64,000 nt of DNA from Sporosarcina luteola (GCF_023715245.1 NZ_JAMBNV010000002.1:433595-497594); one strand, 5' to 3'. Shown: positions 25,091 through 36,258, numbered from the stretch's first letter. Numbers and translations are program-made. The notes: generated from the letters alone by a model not told the origin.

Positions 25091-25879
25091 TTAAACAGTG
25101 ACAAGCTCTGTCGGTTTGTCCGCGTCGGTATCATGCAAATGCACGAATTCCCCCGGGCGGATCCCGCATGCCTCCAATGTTTGTGCAACGCTCATCCTTG
25201 CGAGGTCTTTCATATTATTATCCTTGCTTAGATGCGATAAATAAATTCTTGTCTCTTTTTGAGCGACGACTTCACTCATTGCAACAGCGGCATCTTCATT
25301 CGAAACATGCCCGACGTCGCTCAGGATTCTGCGTTTGACCGACCATGGGTAGCGGCCCATCTGCAGCATGCTGACGTCATGATTGCTTTCGAACACGAAC
25401 GCATCAGACCCTTGGATATGCCCTTTCATCCTATCGCTCACATACCCCGTATCCGTGATGATCGAAAGCTTGCGGTCATTCTGATGGAATACGTAGAACA
25501 TCGGATCCGCGGCGTCATGGGAAACTGCGAACGACTGGATGTCGAGAGAGCCGAATGACATATTCGTCTCCATATTGAAATGGTATCGTTGCTCCGTCGG
25601 AATTTCGCCGACGAGCCCATTCATCGCAAGCCAAGTCTTCTCATTCGCATAGATTGGCACTTTGTATCTTCGTGCCAGAACACCAATCCCTTTAATGTGA
25701 TCGCTATGTTCATGGGTGACAAAGATGCCATCTACATTCGTCATGGAGCGCCCGATGTTTTCAAGCTGCTGCTCCATTCTTTTTGCACTAAGTCCAGCAT
25801 CGACCAGAAAAGCATGCTCTTCGGTCTCTATATATATTGAATTGCCCGTACTGCCACTTGCGAGCACACTGAAACGCAT
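25091..25879 (-). CDS. walJ: WalJ metallo-beta-lactamase-fold hydrolase
   Basis: A 262-residue YycJ/WalJ protein with the metal motif [10 protein letters not shown] (about residues 55-64), further ligands in SHDAAD and FESNHD, and SHLSKDNN near residue 217. Family members are exonuclease-like enzymes linked to coordination of cell division and replication with the WalRK regulon. It is the fifth gene of walRKHIJ, 12 nt after walI. Confidence 0.95.
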   Translation of the reverse strand: MRFSVLASGSTGNSIYIETEEHAFLVDAGLSAKRMEQQLENIGRSMTNVDGIFVTHEHSDHIKGIGVLARRYKVPIYANEKTWLAMNGLVGEIPTEQRYHFNMETNMSFGSLDIQSFAVSHDAADPMFYVFHQNDRKLSIITDTGYVSDRMKGHIQGSDAFVFESNHDVSMLQMGRYPWSVKRRILSDVGHVSNEDAAVAMSEVVAQKETRIYLSHLSKDNNMKDLARMSVAQTLEACGIRPGEFVHLHDTDADKPTELVTV

Positions 25880-25891
25880 ATGAAAAACTCC

Positions 25892-26728
25892 TTATTCTTC
25901 TTCATCCTCAGCCTCATCGAATTCTTCCTCTTTCAACTTGTCCAATTTAAAGTCTATCACTTTACCTTCAATAGCATTGATGAAGTGATCCTCGATGGTG
26001 CCGTCCTTCAATTCTACACGAATATTCCATGTCGGGGCAAATACTTGCTTCCCGGTCAATTGGACGAGTGATGAGTATCCTGGCGTCACATTCAACACTT
26101 TGGAATCTTGCTTTAAATAACCGCGTGTAACGAGTGACCTAACCGCTTCATCTTGCGTCAACACTTCTTTTTTATGGTTGTCGCTCGAGAATTCCTCTAG
26201 CATTCGCTGATTGTAATGGGTCACTTCATAGTTCTCGTCCCAATAGATCGTCAAAGTCGCATTCGGGCTGTAGAAAATCGGTTCCCCATTCACTCTTTGA
26301 AAGAAGATGGCTTTCCGTGCTTCCTTATCCACTTCCCAACGCTCATATTCTGCTCCGTTCCATACATATTTCGTTATAAAATCCTTGAAATCATAGTCTT
26401 CTTTTGCATTCCGGATAGACACAGGAGTATCCATTATAGATTCAATCTGTGTGTTGTCGAAGATGACAATGGATTGATCCTCAAGCGGTTCCAATTCCTC
26501 CTGCGAAAAGGATTTCATATTTGCGGAGATGTAGGAGAAGTCATTTTTCACGACTTGCGGCACATTGTACGTAATATTCTCCTGCTTCATTAAATCCTCA
26601 ATCGACGTTTTCCCCGCAACCTGAATATTTTGCGCCTCGGTGCGCTGATTCAAATATAAGAAATAAAGGAAGATATTCAAGATGGAAAAGACGACAATGA
26701 AGATTGTTTTTGTTTTATTCCAATCCAA
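25892..26728 (-). CDS. walI: WalI regulator of the WalK kinase
   Basis: A 278-residue YycI protein with one N-terminal membrane helix (residues about 7-25) and an extracytoplasmic domain, which with WalH modulates WalK. The start is TTG at 26728, giving (M)DWNKTKTIFIVVF as in B. subtilis, with RBS GGGAGTGA about 8 nt upstream. The ATG at 26830 is deep inside walH and is rejected. It overlaps walH by 14 nt. The C-terminal 15 residues are very acidic. Confidence 0.92.
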   Translation of the reverse strand: MDWNKTKTIFIVVFSILNIFLYFLYLNQRTEAQNIQVAGKTSIEDLMKQENITYNVPQVVKNDFSYISANMKSFSQEELEPLEDQSIVIFDNTQIESIMDTPVSIRNAKEDYDFKDFITKYVWNGAEYERWEVDKEARKAIFFQRVNGEPIFYSPNATLTIYWDENYEVTHYNQRMLEEFSSDNHKKEVLTQDEAVRSLVTRGYLKQDSKVLNVTPGYSSLVQLTGKQVFAPTWNIRVELKDGTIEDHFINAIEGKVIDFKLDKLKEEEFDEAEDEEE

Positions 26729-28049
26729 TCTGCTCACTCCCGCCTTGTTCAGGTGTATAGCGGACCCAATTTCCTTTGGCATAATAATACCAGGCAGGCT
26801 CCATGATAAATATCCTTTGCTCCAAATCATGTTTCATCATATAGCCGGTTGTGATCTCCTCAACCGTTCCAAAATCAAGATTCTCAACTTCCAGCAGCTC
26901 GTTTACAATATCGGTCCCTGGCGGAAGCTCTATTTCATCATTCGCCAGCGGCACATCAATTTTGTAGTACGGACGGATATACCGGAAAACCCGGTTTTCG
27001 CCATAATACTGTGCAATTTCCGTTGTACCCGTAACCGGGGGCTCGCTGAAAACAGGATAACCATGAACATATAGTTGGAATCTCACGTACCTGGAGGTAG
27101 GATTTATATACGAAAACCTATACGCATCCGTCCATCCGCCATGCTCATTAATAGAATCAATGACATCAATCAACAAGTCGGAAGGGTATGCTGCCGGATC
27201 ACTGCTCAGCGCGGCGGGATGGGCAAAGTTCAACATTTTAGTTTCCGTATTCACACGTAGCTGTGCATGGTCATCACCAAATTCCTCATCCGTCGAATCT
27301 ACTTGGCTGCGTCGCACTGCATTCGGATCATTGAATAAAGCATCCCGGAAGCGTGTCGGACTGATTTCCTCCTGGATATACGTGCTTTGCAGCATTTTAA
27401 CCGGTTCAGTCGGGACCGCCAAATAGACAGACTCTGAGACATTCACTTCCGCATAGGAGGGTAGATTTTCCCCTTCCAGGATGATTTGCCGATACGACTT
27501 CATCGTATCCGAGGCTGCTATCTTTCCACGATAATGGATTCCTGTCGCACGGTTGATGAAATGAGCTTCAAAAGCGATTTCCTTCGGATTCCATCTGACG
27601 ACAAGACGGTCAAATCTGAATTCCGGAAGTTGAACATCCTCAATCGGCAAAATCTCATCATATACCGGCAGCGGTACTTCACCTTGGAAAAACAATGTGA
27701 ACTGATTCGTCTGTTCGAAAAAGGATTTCATCTGACCCTTGTTCATCTCGTTCGGTTCCCGAGCCAACTGGGAAACTTTCCAGGTGCCCATTTCCCTCAC
27801 AATATGATCAATTCGATTCTGATCGGTCGTCCCTCTGAACGATTCGTCGTACTTAATAAGAAACTTATACGGCTTGATGAGATCCTCCACTTGCTTCCGT
27901 GCTCCGATGGATATGTCGACGGTCGGTGATTGTTCAATCGTATCCAACCTCGGAGAATACGTCCAAATGGAAAAGGTGAATGTGACGCTCAACAAGACAA
28001 GCAATAGTAGGATGATTGATTTGATAGGCTCAATATACTTCAATCCCAT
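26715..28049 (-). CDS. walH: WalH regulator of the WalK kinase
   Basis: A 444-residue YycH protein with a membrane anchor (about 9-29) followed by a large extracytoplasmic domain. In Bacillales, WalH and WalI form a membrane complex with WalK that sets kinase activity. It overlaps walK by 10 nt and walI by 14 nt, so the genes are translationally coupled. Confidence 0.94.
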   Translation of the reverse strand: MGLKYIEPIKSIILLLLVLLSVTFTFSIWTYSPRLDTIEQSPTVDISIGARKQVEDLIKPYKFLIKYDESFRGTTDQNRIDHIVREMGTWKVSQLAREPNEMNKGQMKSFFEQTNQFTLFFQGEVPLPVYDEILPIEDVQLPEFRFDRLVVRWNPKEIAFEAHFINRATGIHYRGKIAASDTMKSYRQIILEGENLPSYAEVNVSESVYLAVPTEPVKMLQSTYIQEEISPTRFRDALFNDPNAVRRSQVDSTDEEFGDDHAQLRVNTETKMLNFAHPAALSSDPAAYPSDLLIDVIDSINEHGGWTDAYRFSYINPTSRYVRFQLYVHGYPVFSEPPVTGTTEIAQYYGENRVFRYIRPYYKIDVPLANDEIELPPGTDIVNELLEVENLDFGTVEEITTGYMMKHDLEQRIFIMEPAWYYYAKGNWVRYTPEQGGSEQIGLE

Positions 28050-29866
28050 TCACCTTCCTCTTGTCGTTCAAAAGGCAGCGTAAAGAAGATTGTTGTTCCT
28101 TTGCCTTCTTCACTTTCCGCCCATATTTCCCCGCCATGGGCAATGATCATTTCTTTTGCGATGGCAAGTCCGAGACCTGTCCCGCCCATTGCCCTCGATC
28201 TCGCGCGGTCCGCCCTGTAGAACCTATCAAAAATACGGTTCACATACGCTTGTGGGATGCCCATGCCGTCGTCTGAGATCATCACCTTGATATACGTCCC
28301 CGATGTTGTCACCCCGAAGCGCACATCCCCGCCATCCGGCGAATACTTAAGCGCATTTGAAATGATATTGTCAATTACCTGAGTCATCTTATCTGTATCG
28401 ATTTCAACGAATAGATCCGCAGACGGCAACAACCGTTTAAAATGAACGTTCTGCGACTTCGAGAACTCGAACCGCTCGATGATTGAGTTGAAGAAATGAT
28501 TGAATTCCACCCATTCGGTATTCAACTCATATTCTTTACTATCCATCCTGGAAAGCTTCAATAGGTCATTGACGAGCCGGATCATCCGCTCTGTCTCCGT
28601 CTGTGTCACACGGAGGAAGGAAGGGGCAATCTCCTCGTTCTTCCAAGCACCTTCCGCCAATGCATCCAAATAACTGCGCATTGTCGTCAGCGGCGTGCGA
28701 AGCTCGTGAGAAACGTTGGAAACGAATTCCCGTCTCTCCATGTCAATTTTCTCCTGCTCGGTATTGTCATGAAGAACGACGATTAGGCCGTTCACAAAGC
28801 CCGTCTCCCGCTGCGTCACTGAAAAAGTAGCCCGCAAGATGTATGGTTCCTTCTCTGTACTGAAGTCGAGCGCAATGGAATCTTTCACTTGAATGAGATC
28901 CTCGAATGTATACTCCTGGTCCAAACCTAAAATGCTCGTAATGGGACGATTCAGCACTAGATCGCGTGTCATCCTCAACATCATGAGCGCGGAATCATTG
29001 ATCAGGCTCACTCTGCCTTTGCGATCCGTTGAAATGACGCCGTCCGTCATATTTTCAAGAACTGAGGCTAGCTTCCTTTGTTCACTTTCCGTCGTGGACT
29101 GAGATTCTTGAAGCTGATTCGTCAAATGGTTAAAGGCGATTGCCAGCTGGCCCATTTCATCATTCCCGTACACGTATACCTTCCTGGAAAAGTTCCCTTG
29201 CGCCATCGCTTGCGCCTGGCGCCTCATATCCGAAATCGGCCTTGTGAATGTACGGGCGATGAATATGCCGATGATAATTGTGATTGTCAGCGATACTGCC
29301 ACTCCACCCGCAAGGATCTGGTTAATTTCATTGATCTGCTTGAACACTTTTTCAATATTGGCCGTCACATATAACGTGCCGACGACTTCCTTATTATTGT
29401 TCGTGATCGGTTTCACGCGAACCATGACACGTTCACGCTTGACCGGATCAAAGTTGATATTCTCATAGAACGTTTCGGAGGTGATGGATCTTCTCACACT
29501 GTCTTCCATCGATCGCTGGCCAACCAATGATTGATTGCCCAATTCGGAGGTGGCCAATATTCTATACTTTGCATTGATGACCCGAATTTCATTGATGTCT
29601 TCCGAATTAAAGTTCGAAAGGACGGTCCGCAAGCTCTGTTCAATTGACGGATCGTCCGGTGACCGGTCTTTTATCATTTCTTCACGCACACTGAATTCGA
29701 CAAGGTTCATCCTGTCCCTGACCGATGTTGTGAAGTTCGTCTTCAATGTATCTTCAAGCTTACTAGCAAAATAAAGCCCGATGATCTGCATTGCTACAAG
29801 GATGAGCATGATATAGATGAGGACGAATTTCACGTGAATCGATCTGAAGAATCCGACTTTCTGCAT
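28040..29866 (-). CDS. walK: WalK essential sensor histidine kinase
   Basis: The 608 residues have two membrane helices (about 13-33 and 183-203) around an extracytoplasmic PAS-like domain, then HAMP, a cytoplasmic PAS (about 260-370) and HisKA with SHELRTPLTTMRSYLDALAEG. The HATPase has N box NALKYSPDGGD and G boxes DDGMGIPQ and GGTGLGLAIAKE. WalK senses cell-wall hydrolysis products or lipid II state and phosphorylates WalR to control autolysins. It follows walR by 5 nt. Confidence 0.97.
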   Translation of the reverse strand: MQKVGFFRSIHVKFVLIYIMLILVAMQIIGLYFASKLEDTLKTNFTTSVRDRMNLVEFSVREEMIKDRSPDDPSIEQSLRTVLSNFNSEDINEIRVINAKYRILATSELGNQSLVGQRSMEDSVRRSITSETFYENINFDPVKRERVMVRVKPITNNNKEVVGTLYVTANIEKVFKQINEINQILAGGVAVSLTITIIIGIFIARTFTRPISDMRRQAQAMAQGNFSRKVYVYGNDEMGQLAIAFNHLTNQLQESQSTTESEQRKLASVLENMTDGVISTDRKGRVSLINDSALMMLRMTRDLVLNRPITSILGLDQEYTFEDLIQVKDSIALDFSTEKEPYILRATFSVTQRETGFVNGLIVVLHDNTEQEKIDMERREFVSNVSHELRTPLTTMRSYLDALAEGAWKNEEIAPSFLRVTQTETERMIRLVNDLLKLSRMDSKEYELNTEWVEFNHFFNSIIERFEFSKSQNVHFKRLLPSADLFVEIDTDKMTQVIDNIISNALKYSPDGGDVRFGVTTSGTYIKVMISDDGMGIPQAYVNRIFDRFYRADRARSRAMGGTGLGLAIAKEMIIAHGGEIWAESEEGKGTTIFFTLPFERQEEGEWD

Positions 29867-29871
29867 TGTCC

Positions 29872-30585
29872 TTACTCCTGTTCCGGATCACGCAAATAGT
29901 AACCGACTCCACGTCTCGTTACGATCCACGTCGGGTGGCTCGGAGTGTCTTCGATCTTTTCACGCAGACGGCGGATCGTTACGTCGACTGTCCGTACGTC
30001 CCCGAAGTAATCATATCCCCATACTGTTTGCAATAGATGCTCTCTCGTCATCACCTGTCCGATATGTTTTGAGAGGTAATGCAGCAATTCGAACTCACGA
30101 TGGGTCAGCTCAATAGACTCTCCGCGTTTTTGTACCAAATAAGCGTCCGGCTGTATGATGAGGCTTCCAACTGTAATTTCATTTGTTGCCTCATCCTGCT
30201 CTTCCGACAATGTCTTCGAATGCCTGCGCAAATTCGCCTTCACCCTGGCAATCAATTCGCGTGTACCGAACGGCTTCGTCACATAATCATCCGCGCCTAG
30301 CTCCAACCCTAGCACTTTATCGATTTCCGAGTCTTTCGCTGTCAGCATGATGATCGGGAAATCATACTTCTTCCTGACCTCCCTGCATACTTCCATGCCA
30401 TCACGCTTTGGAAGCATGATATCGAGCAGCATAATATCCGGCTGTACCTCTTCCACTTTTTCGAGCGCCTCTTCACCGTCGTATGCGCAATAGACAGTAA
30501 AGCCCTCCTTCTTTAAATTAAACTCTAATATATCTGCTATCGGTTTTTCATCATCTACAACTAAAATGGTTTTATTTTGCATCAT
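29872..30585 (-). CDS. walR: WalR essential response regulator
   Basis: A 237-residue OmpR-family regulator with acidic pair DD11-12, phosphoacceptor Asp55 in [12 protein letters not shown] and [11 protein letters not shown], and a C-terminal winged helix ([23 protein letters not shown]). It directs cell-wall metabolism genes including autolysins. Two ATGs (30585, 30582) follow RBS GGGAAAGGGAATGA. It is the first gene of the wal operon; a 13-bp palindrome lies at 30599-30611 in its leader. Confidence 0.97.
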   Translation of the reverse strand: MMQNKTILVVDDEKPIADILEFNLKKEGFTVYCAYDGEEALEKVEEVQPDIMLLDIMLPKRDGMEVCREVRKKYDFPIIMLTAKDSEIDKVLGLELGADDYVTKPFGTRELIARVKANLRRHSKTLSEEQDEATNEITVGSLIIQPDAYLVQKRGESIELTHREFELLHYLSKHIGQVMTREHLLQTVWGYDYFGDVRTVDVTIRRLREKIEDTPSHPTWIVTRRGVGYYLRDPEQE

Positions 30586-30676
30586 TCATTCCCTTTCCCG
30601 CCAATTTGGCGACTACTTTAGTATATATTCTATTACTTTTGCAATAAACCTTCCATTCTGCACCTACACCAAATTA

Positions 30677-30713
30677 GAAAAAGAGACGGCAACAGAATAC
30701 ACTGTAGCGTCTC
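30677..30713 (-). terminator. Terminator after the M23 hydrolase gene
   Basis: The minus-strand stem GAGACGCTACAG/CTGTTGCCGTCTC (imperfect) is followed by T5CTAATT. It isolates walR from the hydrolase gene. Confidence 0.7.
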
Positions 30714-30725
30714 CATTCCTTCTCT

Positions 30726-32189
30726 TTATCTTAACACACTCAACGGATTGATATTGGAACCGTTCTTGATTACTTCAAAATGCAAATGCATGCCAGTTGA
30801 GCGTCCTGTGGAGCCCATGACACCGATTTTCGATCCTTGAGGTACTGTTTGTCCGACTTTGACCTCAATAGACGATAGATGGGCGTATAACGTCTTGTAC
30901 CCATTGTTATGAGTAATGATGATACGGTTTCCATACGTCGCGTGATGGCCTACATCGGTCACGACGCCATTGTCAGAAGCAAAGATTGACCGTGACGATG
31001 GCCGGGCGATATCAATGCCTTGGTGCACTCTGCCCCAGCGTTTCCCCATTTGGCTAGAAACGTATCCGCCATCCGCCGGCCATTTGAAGCTTCCCGTCCC
31101 GCGTGAAGGGATCACTTTAGTACCGACGACCGTTACTTCATGAACCGGTTCTACCAGTACATGTTCCTCTGCTACGGACTTGCCAATCACTTTTCCGTTC
31201 TTCTTCCGGATCTGATGCGTAACCGATTTCTTGCCGTCCGTTCCTTTTTGTTTAACTCTCTCTTCACCTTTGAACGTCGATGCGTCTTTTTCAGTCAGTT
31301 TCTTGAACTGGATTGGTGCAATTTCCTTTGATTCATAGTGTGCTTCCACTTCTATATAAGGTTCAAGCGCTGTCACGTTCAGCTCCTGACCAATCTGAAG
31401 GACCGAATCTTCCGTAATGCCCGGATTGATTTCCATTAGTTTTTCCGTAGACATATTGTGGGCACTAGCAATTTTCCCTAATACATCCCCTGCTTGAATA
31501 GGATATTTCTTCTCTTCCAACGTACCTTTATTCAACAAAGTCATTGCCTCTTGCACGCTTCGGACCTCTTCGGGTGCCGTCTGTCCTTCAGTAGCCTGAA
31601 TGTCGGCGCTGAATTGAATAGTTGAAAGTCTTGTTTCACTTTCTTTTAACGGTGGTATAGGTTCAGTAGATTGTTGGCGGGCTTCGAATTCAGCCAGCTC
31701 CTGCTCGGTAACTGTTTGCAATGTCAGTTCCTTGATCACTTCTTCAAAATCGGCAGTGTCTTTGACATAGAATGCTGTCTCATCGTCAATTTGAACACCG
31801 ATCGCTTCCGCCTCCACGGTAAGCATGTTCTGAAGTTTTCCAAGGACCTGTTCATCGTCTGTTCCTACGGTAAATACCTTTTCCGGTACGACAGACAACT
31901 CAGTTCCGATTGTTAATGGGAGTCCTTCGTATTCGGAGGCCGCTTTCTGTAATTCCTCTTGTTTGAGCTGTTCGATCTTTTTATCGTCAGACAGCATTCC
32001 GACATATTCGCTGGCCGAGTAGACATGGTAGACGGTATGGATTGAGGACTCTCCCTCTTTTTCCAGTGCAAAACCGGAGCTTATACTAATTCCTCCAAAG
32101 AAGACTGTCATGATACCTATCTTTTGGAACTTCTTATATAGGGCCGTTCTATTCTGTTGATTGTTCATGTTTTGTTTCTTGAAAAACAT
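30726..32189 (-). CDS. Secreted M23 endopeptidase with LysM and G5 domains
   Basis: A 487-residue peptidoglycan hydrolase. An N-terminal membrane/signal segment (about 24-42) is followed by a helical region, a LysM domain (about 243-290, YPIQAGDVLGKIASAHNMS), a G5 domain (about 295-370) and an M23 domain (about 380-487) with zinc ligands in HQGIDIA and HLHFEV. M23 enzymes cut peptide cross-bridges; LysM and G5 bind the wall. It is placed directly before walR, whose regulon controls such hydrolases, but a terminator separates them. Confidence 0.92.
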   Translation of the reverse strand: MFFKKQNMNNQQNRTALYKKFQKIGIMTVFFGGISISSGFALEKEGESSIHTVYHVYSASEYVGMLSDDKKIEQLKQEELQKAASEYEGLPLTIGTELSVVPEKVFTVGTDDEQVLGKLQNMLTVEAEAIGVQIDDETAFYVKDTADFEEVIKELTLQTVTEQELAEFEARQQSTEPIPPLKESETRLSTIQFSADIQATEGQTAPEEVRSVQEAMTLLNKGTLEEKKYPIQAGDVLGKIASAHNMSTEKLMEINPGITEDSVLQIGQELNVTALEPYIEVEAHYESKEIAPIQFKKLTEKDASTFKGEERVKQKGTDGKKSVTHQIRKKNGKVIGKSVAEEHVLVEPVHEVTVVGTKVIPSRGTGSFKWPADGGYVSSQMGKRWGRVHQGIDIARPSSRSIFASDNGVVTDVGHHATYGNRIIITHNNGYKTLYAHLSSIEVKVGQTVPQGSKIGVMGSTGRSTGMHLHFEVIKNGSNINPLSVLR

Positions 32190-32404
32190 CGTTTGTTACT
32201 CCTTCCGACTGGCAGCTGCTACTAGACGCCATCATACTGAGAGATTTTCACGCTTCTTCAATTTATCATATCTAGTTAGTCGCTTGTTGCTTTGTGTCTA
32301 TTTGTAATGAACTTGTAGTATTGCAACCAAATATTCCTTATTAACTTCCAAATGTTAGTTGTAAATGAGGAGAATACCAACTGTGAATATAGTCTTATAT
32401 ATGG

Positions 32405-32450
32405 CAAAAAGCCTTGATAAACCTGTTAGACAGGTGAATCAAGGCTTTTC
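32405..32450 (-). terminator. Terminator after dnaB
   Basis: The 12-bp arms AAAAGCCTTGAT (32407-32418) and ATCAAGGCTTTT (32438-32449) enclose a second small stem (ACCTG/CAGGT). It lies 9 nt past the dnaB stop. Confidence 0.88.
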
Positions 32451-32458
32451 ACTATCCA

Positions 32459-33817
32459 TTATTGATATGACGGGGCTTGGTGTTGGCTCCAGTCGATGTT
32501 CAGGAATTTGTTGTATTCCTTGGCGAACGCTAGCGTAACGGTACCGGTTGGGCCGTTACGTTGCTTCGCTATAATGATTTCAATCATATTCTGATTCTCT
32601 GTTTCTTTATCATAGTAATCTTCCCGGTAGAGGAAAGAAACGATATCCGCATCTTGCTCGATACTTCCAGATTCCCGCAAGTCGGACATCATCGGCCGCT
32701 TGTCTTGTCGTTGTTCCACGCCACGGGAAAGCTGGGATAGTGCAATGACCGGGATTTTCAGTTCCCGAGCAAGTGCTTTTAAGGAACGGGAGATTTCCGA
32801 TACTTCTTGCTGACGGTTCTCGCCGGAACGGCCGCTTCCCATAATGAGCTGTAAATAATCGATCATGATCATGCCCAGGCCATGTTCCTGTTGAAGTCGA
32901 CGGCATTTGGAACGTATCTCGTTAATCCGGATGCCTGGAGAGTCGTCGATGAAGATTCCGGCGTTGGAAAGAGACCCCATCGCCATCGTCAGTTTCCGCC
33001 AATCCTCTGCTTCCAAATTCCCTGTCCGCAACACTTGCGCATCAATATTCCCTTCCGCACAAAGCATACGCATGACGAGTTGTTCTGCACCCATCTCCAA
33101 ACTGAAGATCGCGACGTTTTCATCCGTTTTGGTCGCCACGTTTTGAGCCACATTCAAGGCGAACGCTGTTTTACCAACGGAAGGACGGGCAGCAACGATA
33201 ATCAAGTCATTCCGCTGAAAACCGGCTGTAATCTTATCGAGATCACGGAATCCGGTCGGAATGCCTGTTACTTCGCCTTTTCTCGTATGAAGAAGCTCGA
33301 TATTGTCATACGTTTCCACTAGAACATCTTTAATGTGCTTAAAATCACCGGCATTTTTCCGGTTGGAAACTTCCATAATCCTTTTTTCCGCTTCGGACAG
33401 GACAGCTTCCACTTCGTCTTCTTTCGTAAAACCTTCCTCAACGATATTGGTTGCAACCCGGATGAGCCTTCTTAGGATGGATTTCTCTTCAACAATCTTG
33501 GCATAATACTCGATATTTGCCGCTGTCGGGACAGCGTTTGCAATTTCCGTCAAATACGAAATGCCGCCGACGTCTTCCAATTCCTTCTTCGCTGATAGCT
33601 CTTCTGTGACTGTGACAACGTCAATCGCTTGTCCTTTATCGCTCAGGATCAGCATCGTGTCGAAGATTTTCTCATGAGCCGTCCTGTAGAAGTCATCGGG
33701 GCGAAGGACTTCGGAAGCTGTAATTAATGCCTCGGGTTGAAGGAAAATCGCTCCAATGACAGATTGTTCGGCTTCATTATTATGCGGGGGGACGCGATCA
33801 TACATCTGATCCATCAT
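32459..33817 (-). CDS. dnaB: Replicative DNA helicase
   Basis: The 452-residue hexameric helicase (called DnaC in B. subtilis). The N-terminal DnaG-interaction domain starts PPHNNEAEQSVIGA; the RecA-like domain has Walker A ARPSVGKTAFALN (about residues 210-222), Walker B MIMIDYLQL and the arginine-finger region QLSRGVEQRQDKRP. The RBS AGGGAGCGATA precedes the ATG. It follows rplI by 12 nt, as in other Bacillales. Confidence 0.97.
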   Translation of the reverse strand: MMDQMYDRVPPHNNEAEQSVIGAIFLQPEALITASEVLRPDDFYRTAHEKIFDTMLILSDKGQAIDVVTVTEELSAKKELEDVGGISYLTEIANAVPTAANIEYYAKIVEEKSILRRLIRVATNIVEEGFTKEDEVEAVLSEAEKRIMEVSNRKNAGDFKHIKDVLVETYDNIELLHTRKGEVTGIPTGFRDLDKITAGFQRNDLIIVAARPSVGKTAFALNVAQNVATKTDENVAIFSLEMGAEQLVMRMLCAEGNIDAQVLRTGNLEAEDWRKLTMAMGSLSNAGIFIDDSPGIRINEIRSKCRRLQQEHGLGMIMIDYLQLIMGSGRSGENRQQEVSEISRSLKALARELKIPVIALSQLSRGVEQRQDKRPMMSDLRESGSIEQDADIVSFLYREDYYDKETENQNMIEIIIAKQRNGPTGTVTLAFAKEYNKFLNIDWSQHQAPSYQ

Positions 33818-33829
33818 TATCGCTCCCTA

Positions 33830-34276
33830 TCATTCTTCGGTTACATGGACTTTAAGCGTAGCTGTAACTTCCGGGTGCAGTTTGATCGGCACATTCGTAT
33901 AGCCGAGAGCCCGTATTGCATCAGGCAGTTCCATCTTACGGCGATCCACTTTGATTTTATGATTTTTTTCGAGAGCTTCTGCGATCTGCTTCGTCGTAAT
34001 CGAGCCGAAGAGACGTCCGCCTTCCCCGGATTTTGCTTTCATTTCCACAGTTTTCTCATCGATTACTTCTTTAAGTTTCTGTGCTTCGGCCAATTCTGCA
34101 GCCGCATCCTTTTGTGCGCGCTTCTTCTGTCCTTCGAGCTGGCTCAGGTTTGCAGGCGTCGCTTCAATCGCCAACTTGTTTTTCAACAGGAAGTTTTGCG
34201 CGTAGCCTACAGATACTTCTTTCACTTCGCCTTTTTTCCCTTTACCTTTAACGTCTTTCAGAAAAATTACTTTCAT
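33830..34276 (-). CDS. rplI: 50S ribosomal protein L9
   Basis: A 148-residue L9 with the N-terminal rRNA-binding signature ([18 protein letters not shown], then [12 protein letters not shown]), a long connecting helix and a C-terminal domain. The start at 34276 is preferred over the ATG at 34282: RBS AAAGGGG then has 9-nt spacing and the sequence matches L9 N-termini. The gdpP stop overlaps this leader (TGATAATG), so the two genes are coupled. Confidence 0.96.
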   Translation of the reverse strand: MKVIFLKDVKGKGKKGEVKEVSVGYAQNFLLKNKLAIEATPANLSQLEGQKKRAQKDAAAELAEAQKLKEVIDEKTVEMKAKSGEGGRLFGSITTKQIAEALEKNHKIKVDRRKMELPDAIRALGYTNVPIKLHPEVTATLKVHVTEE

Positions 34277-34278
34277 TA

Positions 34279-36246
34279 TCATTTTCCCCTTTCCAATTTA
34301 TCTTCTATAGCGGATTTCAATAATTGAACCGCTTCTTCTATTGTTTCCATTTCTAGCTGGCAAGCGGCATTCGTCAAATGTCCTCCGCCGCCAAGTTCTT
34401 CCATGACTAGCTGCACATTCAGCTCCCCAAGGGACCTTGCGCTAATGCCGATTTTCCCGTCCGAACGGGAAGCGATGACAAACGAGGCGATGACTCCTTG
34501 CATCGTCAGAAGGATATCTGCAGTCTGTGCAATCAGCACTGGACTATAGATGACACCTTCCTCACCTTTCGCAATTGCTATGCCGGCAGAAGTGAGCTCA
34601 ACAGTTTCAATCAATTTAGACCGTTGAATATACGTCGCAATATCTTCCTTCAACAGTCGCTGTACAAGTACTGTGTCGGCTCCGTTCGTCCGCAAATAGG
34701 ATGCCGCCTCGAATGTTCTTGACCCCGTTCGCAATGTGAAGCTTTTCGTGTCGACAACTATTCCCGCGAGCAACGCAGTCGATTCGAGCATCGTCAATTT
34801 TTCATTCTTCGGCTGATATTCCACAAGCTCTGTCACGAGCTCGGCTGTGGAGGATGCGTACGGTTCCATATAGACGAGCATCGTGCTGTTGATGAATTCC
34901 TCGCCGCGTCGATGATGATCGATGACGACGACCTTTTCGGCCTTGTCGATTAACCGCTCATCTATGACCATGCTCGGTTTATGTGTATCAACAACGACTA
35001 GAAGAGATTTTTCGGTCAGCATTGATAAAGCGGTTTCGGGATCGATAAATTGTGAAAATAACCCTTCGTCCTTTTTAATTTCATCCATCAGACGGGTCAC
35101 GCTACCATCCAACTCATCAAAATTCAGGACGACATGACCTTCCACATTGTTCATCCGTGCCATCTTCCTAACTCCGATGGATGCCCCGATTGCGTCCATG
35201 TCGGGCATTTTATGGCCCATGATCAACACTTTATCGCTGCCTTGGATCAAATCGCGCAATGCATGTGAAATGACTCTGGCGCGTACACGAGTTCTTTTTT
35301 CCACCGGATTCGTCTTGCCTCCGAAGAATTTGAGCTTGCCATCTGTATGCTTAATGGCGACCTGATCGCCTCCACGGCCCAGAACAAGATCCAAACTGGA
35401 TTGCGCCAGCTCACCAAGTTCTGTCAGCGCGGCAGAGCCGGTTCCTACCCCGATGCTCAGCGTCAAACCAGCATTCTGAATTGCTGTCTTCTCCCGAATA
35501 TCGTCCAAGATCGTAAATTTCGCCGTTTCCAATTTGGAAAGAATCGCTTCATTGAAAACCGCTAGAAAACGATCGGATGCTATCCGTTTCACATAAATAC
35601 CATTATCCAACGCCCATTGATTCACGAGTGAAGTGACAAGCGAGTTAAGATTGCTTCTCGTCTGATCGTCCATCGTCTGTGCTAGTTCATCATAATTATC
35701 GATGAGCATGACTCCGAGTACAGTACGATCTTGGTGATAGAGAGATTCAATCTCCACTTTTTCCGTGATATCGAATAAATAGAGCAGTTTTTCCTCAGCC
35801 CTGTAAATGACTTGATAAGTGGAATCGCCAACATTCAACGTCGTCTTCTGTCCGTCGTTTTTAAGAATAGTTTGGAATGCCTCAGATAGCTGGAACAATT
35901 CCTCACCAATTAACGTCTCTTTATCAAAGATATTGACGGCATAGGGGTTTGCCCATTCGACAATATGCTTTTCATTAAAAAGGATAATGGCGATCGGCAG
36001 CTCGAGCAACGCTTCTTCCCCGACCTTTTTCATCCGGTAGGAGAGGGATTCGATATGCTTTTCCGTTTCCATATACGTCTGTTCCTCTAGCTTCCAAGCG
36101 ATGCCTAACGCTATCGTGAACGGAATCGTGAATAAAAGGCCCTCCCAGAAATTCGAGAGGAATAACAGGACGGCCGCTATCAATCCAAGGAGAGATATGA
36201 CAGTCAGTGGGTATCGGATAGCTCTTCTTCTAAAAAATGACCTCAT
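34279..36246 (-). CDS. gdpP: Cyclic-di-AMP phosphodiesterase
   Basis: The 655-residue GdpP (YybT) lowers c-di-AMP by hydrolysis to pApA and so affects wall, potassium and beta-lactam responses. It has two membrane helices (about 12-50), a PAS domain (about 80-150), a degenerate GGDEF domain (about 170-300) and DHH/DHHA1 domains (about 335-650), with [30 protein letters not shown] and the late [10 protein letters not shown]. It lies 12 nt downstream of yybS and is coupled to rplI. Confidence 0.97.
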   Translation of the reverse strand: MRSFFRRRAIRYPLTVISLLGLIAAVLLFLSNFWEGLLFTIPFTIALGIAWKLEEQTYMETEKHIESLSYRMKKVGEEALLELPIAIILFNEKHIVEWANPYAVNIFDKETLIGEELFQLSEAFQTILKNDGQKTTLNVGDSTYQVIYRAEEKLLYLFDITEKVEIESLYHQDRTVLGVMLIDNYDELAQTMDDQTRSNLNSLVTSLVNQWALDNGIYVKRIASDRFLAVFNEAILSKLETAKFTILDDIREKTAIQNAGLTLSIGVGTGSAALTELGELAQSSLDLVLGRGGDQVAIKHTDGKLKFFGGKTNPVEKRTRVRARVISHALRDLIQGSDKVLIMGHKMPDMDAIGASIGVRKMARMNNVEGHVVLNFDELDGSVTRLMDEIKKDEGLFSQFIDPETALSMLTEKSLLVVVDTHKPSMVIDERLIDKAEKVVVIDHHRRGEEFINSTMLVYMEPYASSTAELVTELVEYQPKNEKLTMLESTALLAGIVVDTKSFTLRTGSRTFEAASYLRTNGADTVLVQRLLKEDIATYIQRSKLIETVELTSAGIAIAKGEEGVIYSPVLIAQTADILLTMQGVIASFVIASRSDGKIGISARSLGELNVQLVMEELGGGGHLTNAACQLEMETIEEAVQLLKSAIEDKLERGK

Positions 36247-36258
36247 TGTCTCATCCCC

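Noticed and set aside
29826..29841. parS-like site in walK
   Set aside because: Only 12 of 16 positions match and it lies in coding sequence; three better sites exist.
30599..30611. 13-bp palindrome CGCCAAATTGGCG in the walR leader
   Set aside because: It could be an operator, but a single short palindrome without a known regulator is not enough.
32190..32404. 215-bp gap upstream of the M23 gene
   Set aside because: I see no ORF, repeat or RNA motif beyond the dnaB terminator at its edge; it probably just holds the promoter.
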